From: Neocallimastix lanati (nom. inval.) | Lineage: Eukaryota > Neocallimastigomycota > Neocallimastigomycetes > Neocallimastigales > Neocallimastigaceae | Direction of reading: 5' to 3' | Length of the DNA stretch: 64,000 nucleotides | Assembly: GCA_016946835.1 (NCBI GenBank) | Contig: JACVTC010000028.1 | Location: 1,055,001-1,119,000, forward strand | Part shown: piece after piece, positions 15,730 through 28,689 of the stretch | Layout of the letters: the number at the start of each line of letters is the position of its first letter | Numbering within the stretch: position 1 is the stretch's first letter | The notes under the pieces: model-generated | Told to the model about the DNA's origin: nothing | Seen by the model: the letters and a program-made list of their open reading frames with translations, nothing else | Databases searched by the model: none | Position numbers and translations under genes: made by a program

Positions 15730-15740
15730 AAAAAAAAAAG
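15144..15740 (+). mobile_element. SINE-like element with B box, A-rich tail and 12-bp target duplication
   Basis: About 600 bp of much higher GC than its surroundings, flanked by exact 12-bp repeats AATACCATAATT (15132-15143 and 15741-15752). Near its 5' end GGTTCGATCCC (15199-15209) is a perfect Pol III B box, shortly followed by GACCA, suggesting a tRNA-derived head. The 3' end is (AAAT)n followed by A10 and a G. No protein frame seen. The structure is that of a retroposon inserted by target-primed reverse transcription. It shows no obvious similarity to the T-tailed SINE elsewhere in the window. Confidence 0.75.
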
Positions 15741-15752
15741 AATACCATAATT

Positions 15753-16231
15753 ATAAAAGTTTAAAATACTATTCTATTTTAAAAATTATTATTATCTTAT
15801 TTCTTTAGTATAATATTTCTAATATATAATAGAAATGCATTTTAAAATAAAAATTTAAAAAATTCTTATAATTTTAAATAGATATGAATAGATTTGAAAT
15901 AGGAAATAGAGTAGCTAATATTACAATTACACAACTATGTATTTAATGTAAAATATTATTAATTGCAACAAATTGAAAGACATGCAATATGATTAATTTA
16001 AAATTATATTTAAAAACAAAAACAAAAACAAAAAACAAACAAACAAACAAAAAAAAAGTTTATATATTTATTTTAAATTTTTATTTACTTATTTTTACTG
16101 CATAATTTTTAAAGTTTAAAAATTTTTTTTGTAATAATATTAATATTATTATTATTGCTATTTGTTTTATAATATAATTCAAATGAGTGTGTTGTAATTA
16201 TTTAAATCTTGAATATATATTTATTTATCTA
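15753..16231. other. Intergenic between SINE and VPS26
   Basis: A+T-rich with an AAAAAC/AAAC run at about 16015-16048. No gene seen. Confidence 0.6.
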
Positions 16232-17152
16232 TTAATATATAAAATATTTAATAAATTTTTTTGTCAATAAATCTTCATATAATTCATTTATGTTAAGCTT
16301 CATATATATATATATACCTTTTAAACGATATATTGTAATTTCTTGTTGCTTGAAATAACGTCTATTTTCTTCATCAATCAAAATAAGATTTAAGTAATAT
16401 CTTGTGGAGAATTTTTTATTTATATCTCTATAAGTTGGAGTTAAATCAAAACCACTAAGGAATAAACGAATTGGAATGGTTTCACCTTTTAAATAAAAAA
16501 TTATATTAAAATAATAATTAATGTTAATAACTTTAATGATTTACTTTTTCAATTATTTTTTTATCGTTATTATTATATTAAATCACCTTTTACTGGTGCA
16601 CCATCCATAATTTCAAATTTCGTAATTACTTCACTTTCATTATATTGATTTGGTGCTATAATATATTTAACAAAAATTATTATTTTAAAAAATTATTGTA
16701 ATTAAAATTAATACATTAAATATATATTTACGAGCTCCAGTGGTTTCTCGTCGAATAATTGATAATTCCATGTGTTTTATTTTTATACGAACTAGTGAGA
16801 AGAATATTTTACCGACAATTACATCTTTTAAATGATATCTATGAAAATATATATAAATATATATAAAATAGAAAATAAATTAGAAAAAAAATATATAAAT
16901 ATTTCATCTTTAGAAAAAAAATCTATTGATTATTAAATTTTCATTTATTATCTTTACTTATATTAGGTTATTTCATTTACATACTTTGATTTATTATATT
17001 CAAAATCTATATGTAAGCAATCTTCGATACCAACTTCCATCTTAATTGAAGCATCAGTCTCTGGAGGTATCTTATATGAATATACCCAAAGATCTCTTTC
17101 TTTTACAATATCACTTATTCTTCTAGATATAGTAACTCTCACAAAATATCTT

Positions 17153-17196
<44 letters not shown>

Positions 17197-18123
17197 TAAA
17201 CAAAAAATAAAAAATAAAAAATAAAAAAATAAAATAATTTTATTAAAAAATACTTAAATTTTAATTTTATTATAAATTAATATATATATTATGATTATCT
17301 TATTGTGAAAAAAAAAATTAAAATAATAATAATAATAATAATTCAAATACTACCTTAATTTAACATTAATACCATAATAACTTTCATACTGCTTTTCAAC
17401 ATTTTTAAATTCAAATGGAAAAACAGTATTTTGTCTTAATTCACCAGCTTCAGCAAGTTCAACTGATAAATATAAAAATTGACTGTGATTAGTTCTATTA
17501 TAGAAAAACTCTATTTTAATATAAAAAGAATATTATATAGAAATTTTGATATTAATGATATTAATTATTATTTTTATTTAATAATACTTTAATTTTTAAT
17601 TGGTTATTATTACTTCATTGGTATATATATATATATTTATTTACTTTTCTATAATTTTTATACCAATCAAAATTTACCTATATCACCAAATAGTTCAACT
17701 TTAATGCCTTGATGTTCTAATTTTTTACCATTATTGAGTTTTATTTCAACCTAATATAAATATTCACATTTTTATTTATTTATTTACTATAATTACATTT
17801 ATATATATTCATTTATATAATATTCATTATTTTTATTATTTGAAATTCTATAAAATTATTACATTTCCAGAAACAGATTCCCCATCAAAAAACAGAGGTA
17901 AATTTTCTTTATGATCTTTTGTTGTCTTGACTTCAACTAATTTTTTATTATCTTCATCATCAAAACTAATATTTATTTGGGCAGTTGACCCTAAACCAAA
18001 TAAAGTCTAAATTTTATTTATAAAAAAAAAAAATAATAATCGAATTTTTTGTTCGAATAAAATATATTAATATAAAAATTCAAATTTATTGTAAATCTTT
18101 TAACAATAATAATTAATTTAAAT

Positions 18124-18196
<73 letters not shown>

Positions 18197-18290
18197 GCAA
18201 ATAAGCAATATTTAATTTCCTCATATTTTAATAAGATAATATTTATATATGTAACTTTATTATAATTAATTAAACAATAATTACATTCAT
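16232..18290 (-). CDS. VPS26: Retromer subunit VPS26 (324 aa, 8 exons)
   Basis: An arrestin-fold subunit of the retromer cargo-recognition complex (with VPS35 and VPS29) that retrieves cargo from endosomes. Exons (minus): 18285-18290, 17863-18006, 17678-17750, 17354-17510, 16985-17149, 16732-16838, 16587-16655, 16232-16485; total 975 nt, all GT-AG and in phase. Signature segments in order: [83 protein letters not shown] (quoted as separate blocks [14 protein letters not shown] and [11 protein letters not shown]); FEIMDGAPVKGETIPIRLFL; KKFSTRYYLNLILIDEENRR; YFKQQE. Length equals the family norm (about 327 aa). Exon 1 codes only Met-Asn. Introns hold a TAA microsatellite (18127-18197) and a T run (17157-17194). 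The last about 25 residues after IYRLKG are lineage-specific. Confidence 0.94.
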
Positions 18291-18870
18291 TATTTCTAAA
18301 GATTAATGAATTTCAATATCAAAGGTATTTATTTATATTTATATTTTTTATTTTTTATTTATATGTAAATTCATATAACATTGAATACTTAAATATTAAA
18401 TATTATTCTATTTAAGTAATAATTATTGATTTATATATTTCAATTATATATGAAAACTGGTATTATTTGCTATTATATATTTCTACAAATTTCCAATTAA
18501 AGGATTTAAAAATTTTTATAAAAATTTTTTATTATTATTTACACTATTTAAGTACCTTATAAGAAAAAAATAAAAAATGGTAGAGAATAAAAAATAATTT
18601 ATTAAATTAAAAATTTTCATTAAATAAACGTTCATTTTATTGGAAGATTATTGATTATTTTTTTATAATACATTATTTTCATATTACTTTTTCATATTAA
18701 TGATATTATCTTTATTTATTTATTTATTTATTTATTTTTAACATAATTTTTATTATTTATATAAATATTAAATATATTATGATTTTCTATATTTATACAA
18801 TTCTAGTACATCAATAAATTATTATATTAATAAAAATATTTTAGTATTTTGTTATTCTTTTTACTTTTAA
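18291..18870. other. Intergenic upstream of VPS26
   Basis: A+T-rich, with a TTTA run at about 18715-18740. No gene. It ends at the left copy of the target duplication (18862-18870) of the next element. Confidence 0.6.
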
Positions 18871-19382
18871 TTAATTCTTTTCAGTTTTTATCCTAATTTT
18901 CCCTATAAATGAAGTTGGAAGTTCGTTTGCCATGGTATGTTTGATTCACATATTGTCTTGGATTCTAATTAGTCCTTTAGTTAAAGTTCTGCTTACTTAT
19001 TATGAGCAAAGAATATTATAACACATTACACTTACTAAAAAATCTAGTTAATTGAGAGGTACTATTCGTCAATTTTGATGAGAAGCATGAAAGTCCCCTA
19101 ACCTGGTCCAACCACATTTCCATGTATGTGAGTGATAAAAAATATCATTCAGTAATACCCTCGTTTTGTAATTATTTGCTTAGTGATTAAGAAACGAGGG
19201 TCGTAGCCGAACTTGTATGACCAATTAACAATCATTATAGCTGTGAAATACATTATACATGCTTGTAGTGACCCATATATATTGAATATTACACTGCTCT
19301 AGGTTGTACTCACAGTATATGCATATATGTTTTTGTGTAAAAGAAGGGTGTCATGTATGTATATGTAGATATATACAAAAGT

Positions 19383-19415
<33 letters not shown>
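18871..19415 (+). mobile_element. Poly(A)-tailed short retroposon
   Basis: About 545 bp with raised GC and no reading frame, ending in about 32 A (19384-19415). The 9-bp sequence TACTTTTAA flanks it (18862-18870 and 19419-19427), suggesting target duplication. No perfect B box was found, so the class is uncertain: a SINE, or a 5'-truncated LINE 3' end. It lies between VPS26 and ATE1. Confidence 0.55.
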
Positions 19416-19417
<2 letters not shown>

Positions 19418-19442
19418 ATACTTTTAACATTAAATAATAAAA

Positions 19443-22074
<2,632 letters not shown>

Positions 22075-22284
22075 TATAAATTTTTTTTTTTTTTTTCTTT
22101 AAAAAAAAATAATAATAATAAAATTTAATATAAATATATAAATTCATTTTGATGTTTAATAATACCAATATTATATTTATTAAATATAATTTATATATTT
22201 TTAAATGTTAAGTTCACTATTTCTTAAAATATTATTACAGTATTTTTATTTACTATTGCTTTTTTTTTTTCGTTTGTTTTTTAT

Positions 22285-22325
<41 letters not shown>

Positions 22326-23149
22326 TTTTATTTTTATTTTTGTATTTTTATAGTTTTTTTTTTTTTTTTTTTTTTTGTATTTTTTTGTATTTTTTGTTGT
22401 TCTTTTTTTTTTTTTTTTTCCAGTAGTTACAAGTAAATAATAACGTAAATATCTTTGTTATGTACTAAAACTAATTGATAATATAGTATATAATATATAA
22501 AAATTTATTAAAATAATAATAATAATTAAATATAATTTAATATCATAAATATCATAAATATTAATTCCAAATTAAACCAAATAAATATTATTTTAATAAA
22601 TTTTCAAGTTATATTTAAAATAATAATAATTAAACATAATTTAATATCATAAATATTAATTCCAAATTAATCTATACTTAAATCCAAATAAATATAATTT
22701 TAATAAAATCAAGTTATATTAAATAATATCCTATAATATTTTTGATACTATTAATGTTCAACAATGTACAAAAAATTTTTTAATATAAAGCTTATATAAT
22801 ATAAAATTTAATTATTACTAAAATGAAAATTTTTTGTTATGTTCATACTATTTAATTATTAAAACAATTTTTTTATAAATATAACTTCCAGTTTGAAAAT
22901 CTTTCTATATATACATTATAAATATTATTAAATGTATTAATATGATTGCTATTTATTATCTTAATTTAAATCATTCTTACATAAAATTTTATTATAGTTA
23001 TTCTAATATATCTATTATATAAATTAAATGAATTTACATTTATAATAATTTTCAATTAAAGATTATATTAAAAATTTATTTATATTAAAATTTATATATA
23101 TATTTCTATAAAATACTTTTTACTTATTTATATATATTGAGCTCCCATA
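22075..23149. other. Intergenic with long T runs and a local duplication
   Basis: No gene. T runs at about 22289-22322 and 22354-22376 generate poly-Phe frames. A segment of about 105 bp at 22513-22620 is repeated imperfectly at 22618-22735; both copies contain ATAATTTAATATCATAAATA and TTAATTCCAAATTAA. Confidence 0.6.
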
Positions 23150-24015
23150 CTCCCATAGTTATATGTATCACAGTCTTTTTCATCATTTTCTCTTATTTTA
23201 TTATTACAAATTAAATATTCTTTATTGCCAATGATTCATTGTTACCATTTATATTAGAATCTATCAGATTACAGTGGTAGAATGCATCATGACCATTGCA
23301 ATATGGTAATAAAATTTATTTATCATAAGCAAAATGCAAAGTAGTTATGCCTGAAACTGAACAACCATTGATTATATTAAAAAATGTATTGTTAAGTTCA
23401 TAATTACATTCTATACAATTTCGTTTAATCTAAGATATATATTTTTATCAACACTTTTTTAATATTATAATAATCATTAATTTCATTTGAACCTAAATTT
23501 CCATATAAACCATGGATCTCATTAATAAAATGAAATTTTTATTATATATATATATATAAGTATAAAAATAAAAAATAAAAATATTATGTTATGGATATAT
23601 TTCATTAATAAAATTAATATAAAAATCAAAATTTTAGTAAATTCAATAGTAATAATAGCATAATAAGCTATTATAATTTTAATTTTTTTTCTTTTTAATT
23701 TCATTTAAGTATTAATTGTATATCTCATTAATAGAGTCTTCGTTAATGACTTTATCATCGAATTCCTTCTCAGCACTTCCAAAAACTGATCAAAATATTG
23801 AGTAGAAACATTCTATCTCTCAATATATTCATCTTCAGAAAATTTAGTTCATGTATTCTGAATAATATTTTTTGTAATTTCTCCTAAAGTATTATTTATA
23901 TATTTATTAATTATATCACCAAACTAGTTATTTAATGAAGTTTGAAATAATTTATTAATTATACCAGTGCTAGCTTGCTTATTTTTATTAAGATTTTTTT
24001 TAACAGTTTTAATGT
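23150..24015 (-). pseudogene. Decayed coding region of unknown family
   Basis: Read on the minus strand, stretches of plausible protein alternate with stops and frameshifts. The right part (about 24010-23715) gives TVKKNLNKNKQAST, INKLFQTSLNN, stop, FGDIINKYINNTLGEI, stop, TKFSEDEYIER, stop, then after a shift GSAEKEFDDKVINEDSIN. The left part (about 23530-23150) gives SVSGITTLHFAYDK, stop, ILLPYCNGHDAFYHC. TTLHFAYDK recalls an ankyrin-repeat helix, but this is weak. The region is less A/T-pure than its flanks. It is certainly not translatable as one protein; the parent family is not identified. Confidence 0.4.
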
Positions 24016-24469
24016 ATTATATGTTGAATTATTTATATAATTGAATGCATTATAAAATATTAATCATCTTCAAATAATTATAAAAGATTAGTTCTTGTAA
24101 AAGTGGTACTTTTATTAATATTCTATTCTATTTTTAAATAATTTAATAATTGAGCATTAATATATATAATATTATTTATTGTCATTTAAATTATGTTTAT
24201 TTTTATTTAATAGAGTCATATAAAACATATTTATAATAGTATATTAATATTTTTATATTAGTTATAAAATATATATATATATATATATTTTTTTTAAAAT
24301 CTTTTTATTTATAAATTTAATATTATTGTAAAAAAAAAAAATAAATAAATAAATGAATAAACAAAATAAATATATTATATACCAGCGTTATAATCGAAGA
24401 TAACATTTATATTAAAAGTCTTGACATGTTTATTATTATCAAGTATTAGTTTATCAGTAACAATACCAT
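24016..24469. other. AT-rich spacer
   Basis: A+T-rich, no gene seen. Ends at the A run that is the complement of the T tail of the following SINE. Confidence 0.55.
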
Positions 24470-24808
24470 AAAAAAAAAAAAAAAAAAAAAAAACATAGAC
24501 TTGCACATATGTGTAAGGTGATGAGTTATTGGCATACTATATCAGCTTCGCCGCTCTCAATCGTCGTTACACACTGCCCGGAGATGCATTCCTAACGTTC
24601 CTACATATATCTCTAATGACCACGAGCATCAGAACGGAACCATTAACTCCTCCCTAATGGGTGTAGTCATTGGCGATTGGAAATTTTACAATCATCAAGG
24701 TCTATGCTTCAATTCAAAGTGTAGTATCAGGGTTGGGTGAAATAATCATTTGAGGGAAAGCCTTATGGACATCACGTGTGGTCTCATGATATCCCAGGAT
24801 AGAAACCT
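24470..24808 (-). mobile_element. T-tailed SINE, body and tail (3' part of a copy split by an LTR element)
   Basis: On the minus strand this is the body of a SINE ending ...CTATG followed by a T run (plus-strand A run 24470-24493). About 260 bp (24494-24759) are nearly identical to the reverse complement of 41496-41799, apart from about 45 extra bases in the other copy near its 3' end and a few substitutions. The copy is interrupted at 24809 by an LTR element, whose insertion duplicated ACCT (24805-24808 and 27694-27697). It continues at 27694-27784 with a tRNA-like head. Confidence 0.75.
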
Positions 24809-25190
24809 TGATATACGGGACTTTTATGTACAATAATTTATAAGCAGTGGGTTTTAAATAATGGTAGTTTAGTATATTTTATTAATAATATTATAATATT
24901 CGTACAATTAAAATAATAATTCTAATTCCTAAAAATTTACAAGAGAGTTCTCTATTTCTAATATAAATAATTTAATTTATAAGAAATAGGTAATATATTA
25001 AATACATATTCTAATATATAGAACTATATAAATTTTATATGAATTAAAGTATTATAATTATTATAATTATAATAATATATATTGAAATAAAATAAAATAA
25101 AATAATTATTATCAAAAAGATATAAATTTAATATTTAATAATTATTATTAAATATACAAATATGCTACTACACATATTTGTTTTATATCA
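24809..25190 (-). repeat. LTR (3' LTR in element orientation)
   Basis: A 382-bp direct repeat of 27312-27693 with TGATATA...TATATCA ends. A related solo LTR lies inverted at 36769-37085. Confidence 0.88.
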
Positions 25191-25305
25191 GAAATGCCCT
25201 TGCTAAAAATTAAACTATATATTTTTTTTTTATAAAAGAAAATATAAGGTTTAATTAAAATAAATAATAATTTTAAAATTTTTTTTTCTTTTATATTTAT
25301 AATTC

Positions 25306-26706
25306 CTATTTGTCCGTTTGGTAATCTACGCGATTGTTGCTATATTTAATAATCTCCTTTAACGCGATTTCAGGTTTGGGCATCATAATTTTATAAATAT
25401 ATATTTTATTTTTATCATTATTTTGAATATAAATATATGGAATTTTAATTATTTTTTTAATTTTATTAATTTTTATTTTCTTATCACTATCTATATTTAT
25501 AATATTACTAAAATCAACCGGTGAATTATTATTATTAATTTTTCTTTCTTTTATATTAGTAATATTATTAACTGAATAATTTTTTTTTATAAATTGTTCA
25601 TTTTTATTAGAATTTGAAGTAATTTGAATATTATCTACTTTTGAATTGTTACTATTAATAATATTTATTTCCTTAAACAAACCAGGAGTTATAGATTTAT
25701 TAATTCTATTGAAAATGCTATCAACTTTAACAGATTCATTGATATTTATTTCTTCTTTTACAATTATATGACTATTTATTTTGTTTCTTATATTTTCAGA
25801 ATTATTAATAATATTTTTATTTTTACTATTTGAATTAATATTTTCCTTATTATTTATTATTACAATACTATTAATCTCAATACTATTATTTTGATTTTTC
25901 TTAATATTGGCACTACCTTTAATATTATTTTTATTTTTTTCTTTAGTAATTATAATATTATTGTTTGTTTTACATTTGCTATTACTATTATTTACTAATT
26001 TATTATTTTCTCTGAAATTATCCAATTTTAACACGTTTAATTTATTTAGTTTCGTGTTTATTATGTCATCAACCTCGTCATTTTTAGTATTATTAATTTT
26101 ATTACTATTATTGTTATTATTATTATAAATGTTATTATTATTATAAATGTTATTATTATTATAAATGTTATTATTATTATTATTATTATTTTCTTCATTT
26201 TTATTGATTCTTTTATTTAAAACAGATAATTTTTCAAGTTCAGCTACCACTCTAAATTCAGAAGTTCCTTGTTTCAAAAGAATTAAATTGTCGCTTGGGT
26301 CAATAATAATTCCTAATTCTCTTTGTGTTTTAAAATTCAAACTAATATCATAAAATGGATTTTCTTTCTCAACTACTCTGAATATTACATTTTTTTGAAC
26401 ACCACCAATAGTTAAATTTAAAATTGTAAGTTTAGTTATTCCAGTAATACTTGAGTCATCAATACAATGATTAAGAATATATTTTTCCAGAAAACTACGA
26501 TTTACCAAATTATTTTCACCGTATCCTTTTAAAATACACCTAGCTTCCTTATTATCAACAAGAGCTAATATTCCCATTGATTCACCATCTACAAACTCAT
26601 CTAATTCATCCACGTCATCACTAACTCCAGTTTCAAATCTACCTTTTTGAATTAACAATTTTAACAATTGTAATTTTTCTGTTAGGTTATTTTGATTAAT
26701 ATCCAT
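25306..26706 (-). CDS. LTR-element protein with degenerate retropepsin-like fold (466 aa)
   Basis: The only ORF of the element. Residues about 40-165 resemble a retroviral-type aspartic protease domain in outline: GILALVDNKEARCILKGYGENNLVNRSFLEKY, quoted here as GILALVDNKEARCIL and NLVNRSFLEKY, then LTILNLTIGGVQ, VIFRVVEKENPFYDISLNF and QRELGIIIDPSDNLILL. The segment where D-S/T-G is expected reads K-G-Y-G, so it is probably not catalytic. The rest (170-466) is Asn/Lys/Ile-rich low complexity with an IYNNNN repeat. No zinc knuckle, RT or integrase. The start at 26706 follows the 5' leader of the element. It may be a Gag-like or accessory protein; function unknown. Confidence 0.65.
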   Translation of the reverse strand: MDINQNNLTEKLQLLKLLIQKGRFETGVSDDVDELDEFVDGESMGILALVDNKEARCILKGYGENNLVNRSFLEKYILNHCIDDSSITGITKLTILNLTIGGVQKNVIFRVVEKENPFYDISLNFKTQRELGIIIDPSDNLILLKQGTSEFRVVAELEKLSVLNKRINKNEENNNNNNNNIYNNNNIYNNNNIYNNNNNNSNKINNTKNDEVDDIINTKLNKLNVLKLDNFRENNKLVNNSNSKCKTNNNIIITKEKNKNNIKGSANIKKNQNNSIEINSIVIINNKENINSNSKNKNIINNSENIRNKINSHIIVKEEININESVKVDSIFNRINKSITPGLFKEINIINSNNSKVDNIQITSNSNKNEQFIKKNYSVNNITNIKERKINNNNSPVDFSNIINIDSDKKIKINKIKKIIKIPYIYIQNNDKNKIYIYKIMMPKPEIALKEIIKYSNNRVDYQTDK

Positions 26707-27286
26707 TTTATTTCTATATCTATTTTTAAAATGTACTACTATTAATTAATATTATTAAATATACTACTATTAAAATACACAATATTTTTATCTTATTATA
26801 CTTATATATATTGTAATTTTATTCCTAAGTTTTAACACTTTTAAACTACACTATTTATATCTTCCTACTCTTATTTTATTTAAAAAAATATTCCTATTAT
26901 ATATTTTATCTAAATAACAATATTTTTACTATTTCACTCTCTAATTATTATTATTATCCTACTTAAACTACCTTACTTTTAACACTAACACTATATTAAT
27001 AAATTATTTATATATATATTTATTAGATTTTCCAATATTTATTTATTTTAAAACAATTTAATTAAATTGTACTAAAATGAATGAAATAACATATATTGTA
27101 TAACTTTCTCTTCACCAAAGATAATATAACTATAAATAACCAATAAAAAAAATTAAAAATTTATATCCTAAACAGTATATTTTAATTAATCCTAACTGAA
27201 GAGAATTTATGTAAATATATACGGATATATAATTAATTAACAAAATTACTAAACACCACTACTTATAAATTACTTTTTACACAGCA

Positions 27287-27306
27287 CATCCCCGATATCT
27301 CCACCA
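27287..27306 (-). promoter_or_regulatory. Putative primer-binding site of the LTR element
   Basis: On the plus strand CATCCCCGATATCTCCACCA would be the 3' end of a tRNA including CCA, starting 5 nt inside the right LTR. In the element orientation this is where minus-strand DNA synthesis is primed. The donor tRNA is not identified. Confidence 0.6.
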
Positions 27307-27311
27307 ATTTT

Positions 27312-27693
27312 TGATATACGGGACTTTTATGTGCAATAATTTATAAGCAGTGGGTTTTAAATAATGGTAGTTTAGTATATTTTATTAATAATATTATAAT
27401 ATTCGTACAATTAAAATAATAATTCTAATTCCTAAAAATTTACAAGAGAGTTCTTTATTTCTAATATAAATAATTTAATTTATAAGAAATAGGTAATATA
27501 TTAAATACATATTCTAATATATAGAACTATATAAATTTTATATGAATTAAAGTATTATAATTATTATAATTATAATAATATATATTGAAATAAAATAAAA
27601 TAAAATAATTATTATCAAAAAGATATAAATTTAATATTTAATAATTATTATTAAATATACAAATATGTTACTACACATATTTGTTTTATATCA
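27312..27693 (-). repeat. LTR (5' LTR in element orientation)
   Basis: Partner of 24809-25190; 382 bp with about three differences. Followed by target duplication ACCT at 27694-27697. Confidence 0.88.
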
Positions 27694-27784
27694 ACCTCAT
27701 CCGATTATTTGGTGCCATGCCGAGGATTCGAACCCCGCCCTCTACAGTAACCTGTATCGTCCTAACCGACTGGACCAACATGGC
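27694..27784 (-). mobile_element. tRNA-derived head of the split SINE
   Basis: On the minus strand 27784-27710 folds like a tRNA. The acceptor stem is GCCATGT/GCATGGC (7 bp with one G-T), the D stem GTCC/GGAC with a loop containing GG, and the T arm CGGGG-TTCGAAT-CCTCG, followed by A and an encoded CCA. The anticodon arm does not form a normal 5-bp stem with 7-nt loop. It therefore reads as a SINE head (or a retroposed tRNA), not a working tRNA gene. It is continuous with the SINE body at 24808 once the LTR insertion is subtracted. Confidence 0.78.
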
Positions 27785-28689
27785 AAAAAAAAAAAAAAAT
27801 TCCTATAATCTAAAGAGCCAAAATCAATATATAAATTCAATTTACATGTCAACGTTTTGGGATAATTTGGTCTTAACGATTAGGTCAAGATGCCAAATTA
27901 TAGTAATTTATTAATATATAACTTAAATTTACTCTTATTTAAAACATATTGTTATTAGTAAATTTTATGAATAAGTTTTTTATTTAAAATATAAATTTTA
28001 TTTAATCTTAATAATATTTTATTACATTATTATTTTATATAATTATTACATTAATCAAAAGATTTAAACATGTATTTATATAAAATAATTAATTATTAAA
28101 ATATTAATTATTAATATGAATATGTAATAATATTAATATAAGTTTGATATTGATAATATAAAGTAAAATAATAATATAAATATTTAATATAAATAAAATA
28201 TAAGAATATAATATTTGCTAAATATTTTATAATTAAAATATAATATGTAGAAATTAATTTAATATGACAATCACGTGTTTACATTATTTAATATATATAT
28301 TAATTTCAATATGTAAATAATATTTAGTCAATTAGTTGGCCTAGACTATTTCCTAAATATTTTAATAATAATTATTATATTATTAATTATTAATATTGAA
28401 ATTCAAATAACTGAATTATTGAAATTGAAATTGAAATTCAGTTATTATCTTAACATTACAATTTTTATTATCAATTTGGATTATATTTCAATTATTTTTT
28501 CAATTATTAATATATTCGTGAAAATCAATGACATATTCTGCTTCTATATCTGTATTACTAATACTTATGCAGTAACTTTATTTTAAAATTAGAGTAAGTG
28601 AAAATATAAATAGTATGAAATAAAATATTACAAAAAAATAAATATCTCTTTTTATGCATTTAATTATAGCTTTTTATAATTATTAAATA
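27785..28689. other. Spacer with A run and a second tRNA-like half
   Basis: Directly upstream of the SINE head (minus strand) is a 14-nt T run (plus A 27785-27798). About 50 bp further, minus-strand TTTGGCATCTTGACC...AAGACC (about 27860-27900) resembles the 5' half of the same tRNA-like head, so an older SINE monomer may have ended in this T run. The rest, to 28689, is A+T-rich with no gene. Confidence 0.45.

Larger units (their letters stand above)
24809..27693 (-). mobile_element. Complete non-autonomous LTR retrotransposon (2885 bp)
   Basis: Two 382-bp LTRs (24809-25190 and 27312-27693) differ at about three positions. Each begins TGATATA and ends TATATCA (short terminal inverted repeats), and the element is flanked by the 4-bp target duplication ACCT. 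The internal region is only 2121 bp. In the minus orientation the 5' LTR is the right-hand one. Five bases after it comes TGGTGGAGATATCGGGGATG (complement of 27287-27306), whose reverse complement ends CCACCA like a tRNA 3' end: a plausible primer-binding site. The only ORF is 25306-26706. No integrase, reverse transcriptase or RNase H is present, so movement would need enzymes supplied by another element. LTR near-identity indicates recent insertion. Confidence 0.88.

Noticed and set aside
22205-22426. Poly-Phe ORF
   Set aside because: Created by T runs in intergenic DNA.
27710-27784. Functional tRNA gene
   Set aside because: The acceptor, D and T arms are good, but the anticodon arm does not form, CCA is encoded, and the sequence continues into a SINE body.
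27681-27914. 77-codon plus-strand ORF
   Set aside because: Crosses an LTR end, a tRNA-like SINE head and an A run; no coding character.
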